A program made the position numbers and the translations under genes. Positions 42,824 to 51,776 of a stretch of DNA of 64,000 nucleotides are shown here, one piece after another. Source of the DNA: Clostridia bacterium. GTDB lineage: Bacteria; Bacillota; Peptococcia; DRI-13; UBA5745. A model generated the notes under the pieces. It worked only from the letters and a program-made list of their open reading frames with translations. It was not told where the DNA came from and ran no database searches. The stretch lies in the NCBI GenBank assembly GCA_018436095.1, contig JAHDMJ010000001.1, positions 124,001 through 188,000 of the forward strand. Reading direction: 5' to 3'. How positions within the stretch are numbered: position 1 is the first letter of the stretch; the number at the start of each line of letters is the position of its first letter.

Positions 42824-44104
42824 ATGTATAGATTGGTAATCATCGGAGGCGGCTGGGCGGGCTGTGCCGCCGCAGTTGCGGCAAGGAAAGCAGGGGCTGA
42901 GGTTACACTTCTGGAAAGGACCGACATGCTGCTGGGTCTGGGCAATGTGGGCGGTATTATGCGCAATAACGGGCGGTTTACTGCCGCCGAAGAAAATATC
43001 GCTCTGGGGGCGTCGGAGCTTTTTGCTATTACCGACAAACTTTCCCGTCATGTCAATATCGATTTTCCCGGCCACAAACATGCCAGCCTCTATGATGTGA
43101 CGAAAATCGAGGCCCATATCCGCCGTTTTCTGACGGAAATGGGGGTGGAGGTCAGGCTGCTCTCCCGGGCCGTTGACGTGACCATGGACGGTAAAGCTCT
43201 GCAAGCCGTGGTGCTGGCCGACGGCAGCGCCGTCGAAGGGGATATGTTTTTGGAGAGCACAGGCTCCAGCGGGCCTATGGGCAACTGCCTGGCTTATGGC
43301 AACGGCTGTTGCATGTGCATCCTGCGCTGTCCCGCCTTTGGTCCCCGGGTAAGCATCAGCCAAAAAGCCGGCAAAACCGATATTATGGGCAGAAGAAGGG
43401 ATGGCAGTTTCGGCGCTTTCAGCGGCTCTTGCAAGCTGGAAAAGGGCTCTCTGTCCCAGGAAATCAGAGATTTGCTGGATGAGCAAGGTGTAGCTGTTAT
43501 TCCTGTGGGCCAGGAAAACGTCAATAAATCCAAACTGGATATCAAGGTTTGCCAGCAGTATGCCTTAAACGAATACGCCGAAAATATTATTTTATTGGAT
43601 ACGGGCCATGCCAAGCTAATGACGCCCTTTTTCCCCTTGGATAAATTGCGGGCCATCAAAGGACTGGAAAACGCCAGATACGTGGATCCCTATGCCGGCA
43701 GCAAGGGCAATTCCATCCGCTACCTCTCCATTGCTCCCAGAGACAACGCCATGCAAGTGGAGGATATTGAAAACCTCTTCTGCGCCGGCGAAAAATCCGG
43801 CCTCTTTATCGGCCATACCGAGGCCATCACCACCGGTTCCCTGGCCGGCCACAATAGCTGCCGCCGTCTGAAAGGCCTGGAGCCCCTGGAATTGCCCACC
43901 AGCCTGGCCACCGGCGATCTGATTGCCTTCGCCAATGACTGCCTGTCCACGGAAGAAGGTATGATGACCCGCTACACCTTTGCGGGAGCCGACTATTTCC
44001 GGCGCATGCAAGACCGGGGCCTTTACAGCACAGATTGCCGGGAAATCAAAAACCGGGTCAAAAAAGCGGATTTAGACGGTCTCTACAGCCAAGAACTCAT
44101 CTGA
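42824..44104 (+). CDS. FAD-dependent oxidoreductase, GidA/TrmFO-like fold
   Basis: A 426-residue flavoprotein with the N-terminal dinucleotide-binding motif VIIGGGWAGCAAAVAARKAG and an Asn-rich NVGGIMRNNGRF loop. The C-terminal NLFCAGEKSGLFIGHTEAITTGSLAGHNS resembles the FAD-binding end of TrmFO/MnmG. A Cys-rich loop (GNGCCMCILRCPAF) is unusual for TrmFO and may contact the Fe-S partner. AAAGGAGG precedes ATG 42824. It follows the PyrK-like gene closely. It is not convincingly TrmFO itself; a different redox role is likely. Confidence 0.78.
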   Translation: MYRLVIIGGGWAGCAAAVAARKAGAEVTLLERTDMLLGLGNVGGIMRNNGRFTAAEENIALGASELFAITDKLSRHVNIDFPGHKHASLYDVTKIEAHIRRFLTEMGVEVRLLSRAVDVTMDGKALQAVVLADGSAVEGDMFLESTGSSGPMGNCLAYGNGCCMCILRCPAFGPRVSISQKAGKTDIMGRRRDGSFGAFSGSCKLEKGSLSQEIRDLLDEQGVAVIPVGQENVNKSKLDIKVCQQYALNEYAENIILLDTGHAKLMTPFFPLDKLRAIKGLENARYVDPYAGSKGNSIRYLSIAPRDNAMQVEDIENLFCAGEKSGLFIGHTEAITTGSLAGHNSCRRLKGLEPLELPTSLATGDLIAFANDCLSTEEGMMTRYTFAGADYFRRMQDRGLYSTDCREIKNRVKKADLDGLYSQELI

Positions 44105-44120
44105 CACCCCTACCCCTGAC

Positions 44121-44204
44121 TCCACTAACGCCACTAATGCTATTAATGCTATTAATGCCGCTAATGCTATTAATGCCGCTAACACTATTAATTCCATTAA
44201 CGCC
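44121..44204 (+). repeat. Degenerate 9-bp tandem repeat
   Basis: About nine units of AATGCTATT with variants AATGCCGCT, AACACTATT, AATTCCATT. It lies between the stop of the oxidoreductase gene and its terminator. Probably a replication-slippage product. Confidence 0.8.
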
Positions 44205-44240
44205 ACCGGCTTTGGGAGTTTCTTCCCAAAGCCGGTTTTT
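44205..44240 (+). terminator. Terminator of the redox gene pair
   Basis: ACCGGCTTTGGG (44205-44216) pairs perfectly with CCCAAAGCCGGT (44225-44236), followed by TTTT. Confidence 0.93.
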
Positions 44241-44328
44241 ACGCAGCGATCATTTGCCCTTGACCGCCGCCGCTATTCATCTTTTATCTTATGCCTGATT
44301 TCCTGGACCTGACGCCTCGGCGCCGTCC

Positions 44329-45558
44329 CTATTCCTGAACCGGAGTATCCCAGGAGCCGTCGCTTTCCTTCTGCTCCCGCAGAGTATCCTCATCCGCCGG
44401 TTCTGTGGCGCCCTCCGCTTCCTCAGTGCCGGCAGCCGGCGGATTAAAGATATTCGTAATTAAAGCCTTAGCCGCTTCTTCATCCATCACCCAGTATGAG
44501 CCGCCGCCGATATACTTCGGTTCTCCCGGCAGGGTTGTAGCCTCTATGCTCAAACTTTTGATGTCGATAAACTGGGTAGCCAAGGATATCATTTGGGCTG
44601 TGGTCATATCCGTCTCCACGTTTTCCCGCAGAGCAGCCACCAGACTGGGCAGTTTCGGCACCGTGGCCACGTTCATGGACTGCTGCAGCACCGCTTGCAG
44701 GAATTTTTGCTGCCGGGCTACCCGGCCGATATCCGCCGTAGCGTCCCCTCTCCAGCGCACATACTGCAAAGCCTTGTCTCCCGTCAGCTTCTGCTGGCCG
44801 GCCTGGAGGTTAATGCCTTCATCCAGCAAAACCATCCGCCGTTCCACATTATAATTGATGCCGCCTAAAATATCGATGCATTTGGCAAAGCCTTGAAAAT
44901 TCGTTTCTACATAATAATGAACATTGATCCCCAACAGGTTCTCCACCGTCTTGACCATCCGCTCCGGTCCGCCGGTAGAGTGAGCATGGTTGATTTTCGT
45001 AGTCTTCTGGGTGTCGGCAACCAAAGCCCTGGTATCCCGGGGAATGGAAATCATATTGATGGCCTTGGTGTCCAGATTCATGGTCACCAGAATAATCACG
45101 TCGGCCCGGGCCAGCTCGTTTTTCTCCCGCTGGTCCGTCCCCATCATCAGCATAGTCAGGATCCGGGGTCCTTGTGGTTCTGCCGGCAAAGCTGATTGAT
45201 CATCATTTTCACCCGGATTGACAAAAACCGGTTCCTCAGGAATCAAGGTAGCGCCATAGACCTTGCCTACCATATAAGAACCCATAGCAAACAACATGCA
45301 AATTAAGACGGCCAGCAGAATTTTCCATAATTCCGGCCCTTCATTAACTTTTTCTCTTTTGGTTTTTTTCTGCACTCTTTCCAAAGGGGGAAGCTCAAAA
45401 AAAGGATGCTGGGGCTTCTCCTCCTCCCTTGCCTCCTCTATATCTTGGGCATCTAACCAAGTATCTGCAGGCTTAGCCGCCGCCTTGACTGCAGCTTTTC
45501 TTTCATTATATATTTCTTCTAACGCGTCTTGCCCTTGAATCTCTCGTTGTCCGTTCAT
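44329..45558 (-). CDS. LytR-CpsA-Psr (LCP) family cell-wall glycopolymer transferase
   Basis: A 409-residue type II membrane protein. A charged cytoplasmic tail is followed by one membrane segment (ILLAVLICMLFAMGSYMVG) and an extracellular LCP domain: ILTMLMMGTDQREKNELARADVIILV, MISIPRDTRALV, KINHAHSTGGPERMVKTVENLLGI and YVETNFQGFAKCIDILGGI. LCP enzymes attach teichoic acids or capsule polymers from lipid carriers to peptidoglycan, which fits the glycan loci in this window. GGAGGAG seven bases before ATG 45558 decides the start. The C-terminal tail is Ala/Glu-rich. Confidence 0.92.
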   Translation of the reverse strand: MNGQREIQGQDALEEIYNERKAAVKAAAKPADTWLDAQDIEEAREEEKPQHPFFELPPLERVQKKTKREKVNEGPELWKILLAVLICMLFAMGSYMVGKVYGATLIPEEPVFVNPGENDDQSALPAEPQGPRILTMLMMGTDQREKNELARADVIILVTMNLDTKAINMISIPRDTRALVADTQKTTKINHAHSTGGPERMVKTVENLLGINVHYYVETNFQGFAKCIDILGGINYNVERRMVLLDEGINLQAGQQKLTGDKALQYVRWRGDATADIGRVARQQKFLQAVLQQSMNVATVPKLPSLVAALRENVETDMTTAQMISLATQFIDIKSLSIEATTLPGEPKYIGGGSYWVMDEEAAKALITNIFNPPAAGTEEAEGATEPADEDTLREQKESDGSWDTPVQE

Positions 45559-45684
45559 CGGCAGCTCCTCCGTTTTATTGCATGCCATTATTTGCTTCCT
45601 GCCGCATTCTGTCACAAACTGTGCCAATTCCTATAATTTTGTATCATAAAATTGCATCATATTTGTATAGTCGGACTGCTGAAA

Positions 45685-46353
45685 TCAACCCAAAGCTTCG
45701 CCGGAGCCGCTGACGCCCGTACCGCCGGCATTGCCGCCTTTGACGTAGCCTATTTCCACCCGTTTCAGCCCTTCATCCCACTTCACAATAGCCCCCAGCC
45801 ACTGGCCCACAAAGCGCACCGGCACCATAGTACGGCCATTAATAATCATAGGGGCTGCATCCATGGCCAGGTTCTGACCCGCCACCTGCACATCTTTTTG
45901 TCCTACGGTCAATAAAATCTGGCGATTATGCGCCACATAAGTAACCTGCCGCGTATCACCGTTCCAGATCACTTCCGCCCCCAGGACCTCACCTACAAAA
46001 CGCAGCGGCACAAAAGTACGGCCATCATGGACCTGAGGCGGGGCATCAAGGCTGCCCTTGCTGCCGGGAACGCCGCCGGGATTGTAATACTCCACCTGGG
46101 TATTGCCCGGCCACAAATAAAGCTTGTACAAATTCTGGCTCTCCCAGGCCTGCAAACCGCTCTCTACGGCTGCCAGCCGGCTCTCCAGCTTCGATAGCTT
46201 GTCCTCCCGGGCCAGGAACTTTTGCTGCAGCCAATTGGCTAAACCAGACTCCGACATTAGCACTTCCCCCGCCCAAAGAGGCGAAGAAAAGGCCATTGCA
46301 GCGGCCAGAATCAATGAAGTCAGGATTATTTTTTTTCTTTTCTTAATCTTCAC
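45685..46353 (-). CDS. Secreted stalk-domain protein, 222 aa
   Basis: A small exported protein. The signal peptide is about residues 8-28, then a coiled-coil stretch (LANWLQQKFLAREDKLSKLESRLAAVESGLQ). A two-part stalk domain follows with TFVPLRFVGEVLGAEVIWN and TMVPVRFVGQWLGAIVKWD. The coiled coil may oligomerise it. The C-terminal tail is Gly/Ser-rich. It is a single gene downstream of the long gene-free region. Confidence 0.85.
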   Translation of the reverse strand: MKIKKRKKIILTSLILAAAMAFSSPLWAGEVLMSESGLANWLQQKFLAREDKLSKLESRLAAVESGLQAWESQNLYKLYLWPGNTQVEYYNPGGVPGSKGSLDAPPQVHDGRTFVPLRFVGEVLGAEVIWNGDTRQVTYVAHNRQILLTVGQKDVQVAGQNLAMDAAPMIINGRTMVPVRFVGQWLGAIVKWDEGLKRVEIGYVKGGNAGGTGVSGSGEALG

Positions 46354-46545
46354 CTGATCTGTCTCCTTGAGGATTTGGCTAACTGGTCGTGTTTTTGATC
46401 TTCCAGGCCGATTATATCACAATTTGCGGTAATTCCCAAAGGGAAGGGCAGAAAGTCCGCCGAAAAATAACGCCGAAAAAATTTAAATTTTTGTAAACAG
46501 CCGGTAAATTTGTTCCATGCAAAATAAAATCCGTTCATTCTCCAT

Positions 46546-46777
46546 GTACAAAATTTGTACAACCAACCCGGGGCAACCTACCGTAACCGCATCAAGCTGA
46601 CTGTCCTGGAGCTGAAATGTACAAAATTTGAGGTTTTATGTTTATTTGCCAGGGCTAACAACTCCAAATCTTCAGTTTTACGTTAGCGAACAATATTTTC
46701 TCCTATATCTAGTGTTACTGATAATTTGAATCCACTATCTTAAAGGAGGCGACTACTAAAAACCTCAAATTTTGTAC
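46546..46777. repeat. Diverged repeats related to the phased arrays, locus 3
   Basis: Forward GTACAAAATTTGTAC at 46546-46560 and GTACAAAATTTGAGGTTTTA at 46619-46638, 73 bp apart. An inverted copy (minus strand GTACAAAATTTGAGGTTTT) ends at 46777. Orientation is again head-to-head, and 73 bp is also the distance between the second and third copies in locus 1. The sequence match to loci 1 and 2 is only partial. Confidence 0.5.
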
Positions 46778-46857
46778 ACCCGGCTGAGACTGAGGCGACT
46801 TTTTTCAGTGCCCCCCAGCCCGGCCATACTTCCATTGGCGCTACTCAAACTACGCAC

Positions 46858-46898
46858 AAAAAAACCCCGGCAGCCGCTTCAATCCGGCAACCGGGGTT
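46858..46898 (-). terminator. Terminator of mbl
   Basis: On the minus strand AACCCCGG and CCGGGGTT pair around a smaller stem, followed by seven T. Confidence 0.88.
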
Positions 46899-47110
46899 CT
46901 GCAAACAAAGTTGGTGAAGCTCGCCGCTTCAGCATTGCGCATTGCCATTTCTAAATCTTTGGTGCCAAAGCTCAGATGAGTTTGCGATGGCCTAGCCCCA
47001 AAACCGCTCCAGCCTCAGCAGCTCAAACGTGCCGTAGCCCAGCTTTCCAGGCGCCAGCCCAGGGCGCCCATCCCAGTCCAGGCTGCCCGCCCCATGCCCC
47101 GGCTGCCGAT

Positions 47111-48139
47111 TTAGCCCCGGCCCTGGGAACGCTTGAAGGACCGGGCCGATTCCAGCAGGTCCAGATTGACCAAAGCCTTGGCGGTACCCATGGCCACGCA
47201 TTGCACCGGGTTTTCCGCCACGTGCACCGGCAGCTGGGTCTCGTTCATCAGCCGGATATCCAGGCCGTGCAGCAAAGCACCGCCGCCGGTGAGCACGATG
47301 CCTTTGTCCATGATGTCTGCCGCCAGCTCAGGGGGAGTCCGCTCCAGCACTTCCTTGGAGGCGGCCACAATGGTATCGATCTGCTCCTTCATGGCTTCAT
47401 GAGCCTCGTCACAAGTGACAATAATATTTTTCGGCAGGCCGCTGACCAGATCCCGGCCCCGGATTTCCACTTCCTTGTTTTCCCGCTCTTCCGGCCAGGC
47501 CGAGCCGATCTCCTGCTTCATTTCCTCTGCTGTCCGCTCGCCGATCATCATATTGTGATAACGGCGCATATAGCGGACTAAAGACTCATCCAGCTTATCG
47601 CCGCCTACCCGGACGGACTTGCTGATAACGATGCCGCCCAAGGACAGCACCGCAATATCCGTAGTGCCGCCGCCGATATCCACCACCATGGATCCGGCAG
47701 GAGCCGCAATATCCAGGCCGGCGCCTAAAGCGGCTGCCAAGGGCTCTTCGATAAGAAAGCACTGCTTGGCTCCGGCGGCAATAGCCGCCTGGCGTACCGC
47801 CCTCTCTTCAACGCTGGTAACGCCGGAGGGAATGCCCACCATGACCCTGGGTTTGAAAAACTGACGGCTCATGGCTTTATTAATGAAGTAACGCAGCATC
47901 TTTTCCGTCACCTCATAATCGGCGATAACCCCTTCCTTCATGGGCCGGATAGCCCTAATATTGCCGGGGGTCCGGCCCAGCATAGCCCAAGCCTCGCTGC
48001 CTACGGAAATCACCCGGCCGGTATTGGTGTCCAAAGCCACCACCGAAGGCTCGTTCAAAACGATGCCCTTATTTTTTACATAAACCAGAATGCTGGCTGT
48101 CCCCAGGTCAATACCAATATCTTCCCCAAAACTAAACAC
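47111..48139 (-). CDS. mbl: Rod shape-determining protein MreB/Mbl
   Basis: A 342-residue actin-like protein guiding peptidoglycan synthesis under the membrane. Seen: DIGIDLGTASILVYVKNKGIVLNEPSVVA (phosphate 1), VVDIGGGTTDIAVLSLGG (phosphate 2), RPGNIRAIRPMKEGVIADY-type segment (TPGNIRAIRPMKEGVIADY) and GIVLTGGGALLHGLD (adenosine motif). The isolated position without mreC/mreD supports Mbl rather than MreB. In Bacillus, mbl lies beside spoIIID; here spoIIID is at the far right end of the window. Good monocistronic terminator. Confidence 0.94.
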   Translation of the reverse strand: MFSFGEDIGIDLGTASILVYVKNKGIVLNEPSVVALDTNTGRVISVGSEAWAMLGRTPGNIRAIRPMKEGVIADYEVTEKMLRYFINKAMSRQFFKPRVMVGIPSGVTSVEERAVRQAAIAAGAKQCFLIEEPLAAALGAGLDIAAPAGSMVVDIGGGTTDIAVLSLGGIVISKSVRVGGDKLDESLVRYMRRYHNMMIGERTAEEMKQEIGSAWPEERENKEVEIRGRDLVSGLPKNIIVTCDEAHEAMKEQIDTIVAASKEVLERTPPELAADIMDKGIVLTGGGALLHGLDIRLMNETQLPVHVAENPVQCVAMGTAKALVNLDLLESARSFKRSQGRG

Positions 48140-48280
48140 GCTAAATCCTCCCGATCTTCCTGTACTTCCCCATTATATGATCAATTGTACACTGTTTCAG
48201 CGGTATTTGCACTAGCTTTTTTTCTCTGGCCTTTGCCGCTTTTTTCCTTAATAATCTCGTTTTAACCAGTCAATTATGGC

Positions 48281-49432
48281 TTAATCAATCTCGATTAATT
48301 CGTAATCCATGGAACCCAGGCCAATTTTCTCGCCGTGCTCCAAGCCGCTCAACCAATCGGTATCAGGATGGCAGAACGTAAAGACGTCCTGATCGCCGAT
48401 TCCCTTATGCCCTTTGCCGCCGGCCGTTTCCTCCTTAGCCAGCTTCCTGTCCAAGGCGCTGCCGGGGATGACCGGCTGCCCTTTGGCTTTATCCACACAA
48501 GCTTTATCCAGAGCCACCGGATCAAAGGATGCAAAAAAGCCTACGTCGGGAATAATCGGCATATCATTGTGGGACATGCAATCGCAGGCGGGAGAAATAT
48601 CCACCATCAGGCTGATATGGAAGCAAGGCCGGTCCTGGACCACCGCTTGAGCGTACTCGGCAATCTTCTTGCTTAACACGCTGTTGCTCTCATCCCAGGG
48701 AACCTGCACCGCGCCGAAGGGACAGGCGCTGATGCAGCGGCCGCAGCCTACGCAGATATCCTGGTGGATGAAGGCCTTATTGTCCTGATCCATGGTAATG
48801 GCGTCCTGACCGCAGTCCATGATGCAAGCCCGGCAGCTCCGGCATTTTGCGGTCTTGATCTTAGGCTTGCCCTCGCAGTGCATATCCATTTTGCCGGGAA
48901 TAGAGCCGCCGCCCATACCCAAATTTTTCAGCGTGCCGCCAAAGCCTGTGCTTTCGTGGCCTTTAAAATGAGTAAGGGAGATAACGATATCGGCGTCCAT
49001 CAGGGCCCGGCCGATTTTGGCTTTCTGCACCAGCTCACCGTTTTTCACCGGCACTTCCACGTCGTCGTTGCCTTTTAAGCCGTCGCCGATAATGATGGGG
49101 CAACCGGTAGAAAAGGGGCTGAAGCCGTTTTCAAAGGCTGCCTCCAGATGATCCACGGCGTTTTTGCGGCGGCCGGTGTACAGGGTATTGCAGTCCGTCA
49201 AAAAGACCCAGCCTCCCTGCTCCTTGATCATATCCACCAATACCTTGGTGTAATTAGGCCGCAGGTAGCCCAGGTTGCCCGGCTCGCCCAAATGCAGCTT
49301 GATGGCCGTATAGCGTCCGGCAAAATCTATATCCTTCATACCGGCGGCAGTGGCCAGATTACGCAGCTTAACCAGCAGGTTATTGCCGAATTTTGTCCGC
49401 AGGTTTGTAAAATATACTTTGCTTTTTTCCAT
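48281..49432 (-). CDS. DUF362 protein with two [4Fe-4S] ferredoxin motifs
   Basis: A 383-residue cytoplasmic protein. The DUF362 part (KVYFTNLRTKFGNNLLVKLRNLA...IKLHLGEPGNLGYLRPNY) is interrupted by a 2[4Fe-4S] ferredoxin segment (CRSCRACIMDCGQDAI and CVGCGRCISACPFGAV). The role is unknown; such proteins are common in anaerobes and presumed redox-active. ATG 49432 is preceded by GGGGAGAG. A longer frame to 49555 is not supported by a site. It lies downstream of upp on the same strand. Confidence 0.88.
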   Translation of the reverse strand: MEKSKVYFTNLRTKFGNNLLVKLRNLATAAGMKDIDFAGRYTAIKLHLGEPGNLGYLRPNYTKVLVDMIKEQGGWVFLTDCNTLYTGRRKNAVDHLEAAFENGFSPFSTGCPIIIGDGLKGNDDVEVPVKNGELVQKAKIGRALMDADIVISLTHFKGHESTGFGGTLKNLGMGGGSIPGKMDMHCEGKPKIKTAKCRSCRACIMDCGQDAITMDQDNKAFIHQDICVGCGRCISACPFGAVQVPWDESNSVLSKKIAEYAQAVVQDRPCFHISLMVDISPACDCMSHNDMPIIPDVGFFASFDPVALDKACVDKAKGQPVIPGSALDRKLAKEETAGGKGHKGIGDQDVFTFCHPDTDWLSGLEHGEKIGLGSMDYELIEID

Positions 49433-49496
49433 TTTTCTCTCCCCTTGCCTTACTTCCCTTAAATGTCCTGGTTGCCCTTGCTTGTCCTTTTTTTCC

Positions 49497-50132
49497 TTAC
49501 AGCGTGCCAAACAAGCGGTCGCCGGCATCGCCCAGGCCGGGGTTGATGTAGCCATTGCTGTTCAGCACTTCGTCTACTGTACCGCAATAAATCGGTACAT
49601 CGGGATGATCTTTAAGAATCCGCTCCACTCCCGTTTTAGCGCCGATAATATTCATCAGCTTGATATGCTTGGCCCCTTTTTCTTTCAGAAAACGGATAGC
49701 CGCAGAGGCGGAACCGCCGGTGGCCAGCATGGGGTCCAGCACAATCGTCAGGCCTTCCTTGACCTCCTCCGGCAGCTTGCAATAGTATTCCACAGGCTCC
49801 AGAGTCTCGTGATCCCTGTACAGGCCGATATGGCCGATGCGCACCGTAGGGATCAAGGATTCTATGCCATGGACCATGCCTAAGCCCGCCCGCAGCACCG
49901 GTACCAAAGTAATCTTGGGACCCGCCAACTGTCTGGCCATAGCCTTGGCAATAGGCGTCTCCACCTCCACCTCTTTTAACGGCAGATCCCGGGTGACTTC
50001 ATAAGCCATCAGCATGGCAATCTCGTCCACCAACTGCCGGAAATCCTTGCTGCCCGTATTTTTGTCCCGCAAAAATGATATTTTATGCTGGATCAGGGGA
50101 TGGTCAAAAATCGTGACATTCTCATATTTCAT
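49497..50132 (-). CDS. upp: Uracil phosphoribosyltransferase
   Basis: A 211-residue salvage enzyme converting uracil and PRPP to UMP. Seen: [24 protein letters not shown], the family start; [22 protein letters not shown]; the PRPP-binding loop [16 protein letters not shown]; and the C-terminal uracil-site [17 protein letters not shown]. Complete and normal length. Confidence 0.97.
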   Translation of the reverse strand: MKYENVTIFDHPLIQHKISFLRDKNTGSKDFRQLVDEIAMLMAYEVTRDLPLKEVEVETPIAKAMARQLAGPKITLVPVLRAGLGMVHGIESLIPTVRIGHIGLYRDHETLEPVEYYCKLPEEVKEGLTIVLDPMLATGGSASAAIRFLKEKGAKHIKLMNIIGAKTGVERILKDHPDVPIYCGTVDEVLNSNGYINPGLGDAGDRLFGTL

Positions 50133-50210
50133 TATCGTTTCATCCCTTCATATGCAGAATCGAGAAAATTCCCTATAAAAATTCATCTTTTAATTATAAC
50201 GTATATCGAT

Positions 50211-51059
50211 TTAAAATGGTAGGGATTCTTTTTGACAATCGGCACAGAAAAAACTGCTGCGGCCCCCTACTTTGATTCGCCGAAGCTCGCTGCCACAACG
50301 GCGGCAAGGCTCCCCTTCCCGCTGGTATACTTGCAGATACTTCTGGTTATTGCCCATCTGGTCTAAGGCGTCCACATAATCCCGGAAGCTGGTGCCCCGG
50401 TTGACGATACCCGCCAGCAAAACCTGACGGCAGGCAGCGGCCAGCCCTTCCAATTCCTCGTCCGTCAGGCTGCCGGCAGATCTTAAAGGATGGATGCCGG
50501 CCATAAACAAGGCTTCATCTACGTAAATATTGCCTAAACCAGCCACCACCTGCTGATCCAGCAGGGCATTCTTAATTTTAGCCTTGGCGCGGCGGGTCAA
50601 GCGCTGAGCCAGCACCTGGCCGGAAAACTCCTCATCTATAGGCTCCGGCCCCAGACTGGCTAACCCGGCTAAACCGGGTATGCCCCCAAACTCCTGCCCT
50701 TCGGTAAGCCACCAACGGCCGAAGCGCCGTACATCCTGAAAATGCAGCTGTCCCCCGCTTTGAAAATCCAAGACTACGTGGGTATGCAGGGCCGGCGGCG
50801 CTCCCTTGACATACCACAAAAGGCGGCCCGTCATCCGCAAGTGGATTACCAACCGCTGGCCGTGACTAAGCTCTAAAAGCAAGTATTTGCCCCGGCGGCC
50901 AAAACCCACTATGGCCTGACCCGGCAAAATCAGGGCATAATCCCGGGAATCCGGCAGTAGTACGCTGGGCTGTATAATCTGTACGCCGGCAATAACCTGT
51001 CCCTCCAGGCAGGAGGCCAGGCTGCGGCGCAATGTTTCGACTTCCGGCAATTCCGGCAT
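50211..51059 (-). CDS. mutM: Formamidopyrimidine-DNA glycosylase
   Basis: A 282-residue base-excision repair enzyme removing oxidised purines such as 8-oxoguanine. The start MPELPEVETLRR fixes the catalytic Pro after Met removal; ATG 51059 with AGGAGGG upstream is therefore chosen over 51149. Other marks: the helix-two-turn-helix DQQVVAGLGNIYVDEALF and the C-terminal zinc finger CRRCG...FFCADCQ. It is divergent from the Rrf2 regulator gene. Confidence 0.96.
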   Translation of the reverse strand: MPELPEVETLRRSLASCLEGQVIAGVQIIQPSVLLPDSRDYALILPGQAIVGFGRRGKYLLLELSHGQRLVIHLRMTGRLLWYVKGAPPALHTHVVLDFQSGGQLHFQDVRRFGRWWLTEGQEFGGIPGLAGLASLGPEPIDEEFSGQVLAQRLTRRAKAKIKNALLDQQVVAGLGNIYVDEALFMAGIHPLRSAGSLTDEELEGLAAACRQVLLAGIVNRGTSFRDYVDALDQMGNNQKYLQVYQREGEPCRRCGSELRRIKVGGRSSFFCADCQKESLPF

Positions 51060-51197
51060 TGATTTTTCCCTCCTAAAATTATGAATGTTGTGTTCATTTA
51101 TAACTTTCAGTTTATCCGCCGCCAATAAAGCTGTCAACGGAATAGCCAAACATTGCCTATATTATTCCGGGCAGATAAGCATTATTGTATACATTCC

Positions 51198-51244
51198 AAC
51201 TAGGAAAAAAGGGTCTTTATTTCCTAGTTATACCGTGGTATAAT
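51198..51244 (+). promoter_or_regulatory. Promoter and operator of the Rrf2-nifS-nifU operon
   Basis: AACTAGGAAA (51198-51207) and TTTCCTAGTT (51220-51229) form a perfect 10-bp inverted repeat. A perfect TATAAT follows at 51239-51244, so the right arm covers the -35 region. This is the layout for autorepression by the Rrf2 protein encoded at 51263. Confidence 0.65.
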
Positions 51245-51262
51245 CGGTATAGGTGATGCAAT

Positions 51263-51724
51263 ATGAAAATATCCACAAAAGGTCGTTATGCCCTTCGCCT
51301 GATGCTGGATCTGGCAATGCAGCAAGAGGGCAGCTATACTTCATTAAAAGACGTTTCCAAACGTCAGTCCGTCTCCATGAAATATCTGGAGCAAATTGTA
51401 GCCCAGCTATGCCGGGCAGGCTACATTCGCAGCCTGCGGGGGCCTCAGGGAGGTTACCGTTTATCTCGGCAGCCGGAGGATTATTCCATCGGCGATATTC
51501 TGCGGGTGACGGAGGGCGATCTTTCTCCTACAGCCTGTCTGCAGGATCAGCCCAATACTTGTCCCGGCGCCGCTTTTTGCCCTACCTTGCCTTTCTGGCA
51601 GGGATTATCCGATGTGGTTAACAACTACGTCAATCAAGTCACTCTGGCGGATATTGCCGCCGGATATAGCCAGCAATTAAAGGATGGCGAAGATATTTCT
51701 GCCGGGCAACACCCCTGCCAGTAA
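51263..51724 (+). CDS. Rrf2/IscR-family transcriptional regulator
   Basis: A 153-residue winged-helix regulator: MKISTKGRYALRLMLDLAMQ, SVSMKYLEQIVAQLCRAGYIRSLRGPQGGYRL (recognition helix and wing), and three cysteines (CLQDQPNTCPGAAFC) in the position of IscR's Fe-S ligands. It probably senses Fe-S status and controls the NifS/NifU genes that follow. The operator at 51198-51229 suggests self-control. AGGTGAT lies just before the ATG. Confidence 0.92.
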   Translation: MKISTKGRYALRLMLDLAMQQEGSYTSLKDVSKRQSVSMKYLEQIVAQLCRAGYIRSLRGPQGGYRLSRQPEDYSIGDILRVTEGDLSPTACLQDQPNTCPGAAFCPTLPFWQGLSDVVNNYVNQVTLADIAAGYSQQLKDGEDISAGQHPCQ

Positions 51725-51776
51725 AAACCTTGCCGTTCACCATCCACAGAGTGGATAGAAAGAAGGTGTATATATT

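Larger units (their letters stand above)
46354..47110. other. Gene-free region with diverged repeats and the mbl terminator
   Basis: About 750 bp without a convincing gene. It contains the upstream region of the stalk gene, three diverged members of the phased repeat family (46546-46777) and the mbl terminator (46858-46898). From 46900 to 47110 nothing is recognised; a minus-strand open frame there is low-complexity (Gly/Pro-rich) and rejected. Confidence 0.65.

Noticed and set aside
46992-47201. Minus-strand open frame after mbl
   Set aside because: Gly/Pro-rich low-complexity frame, partly overlapping mbl, with no motif; looks like a GC-rich shadow frame.
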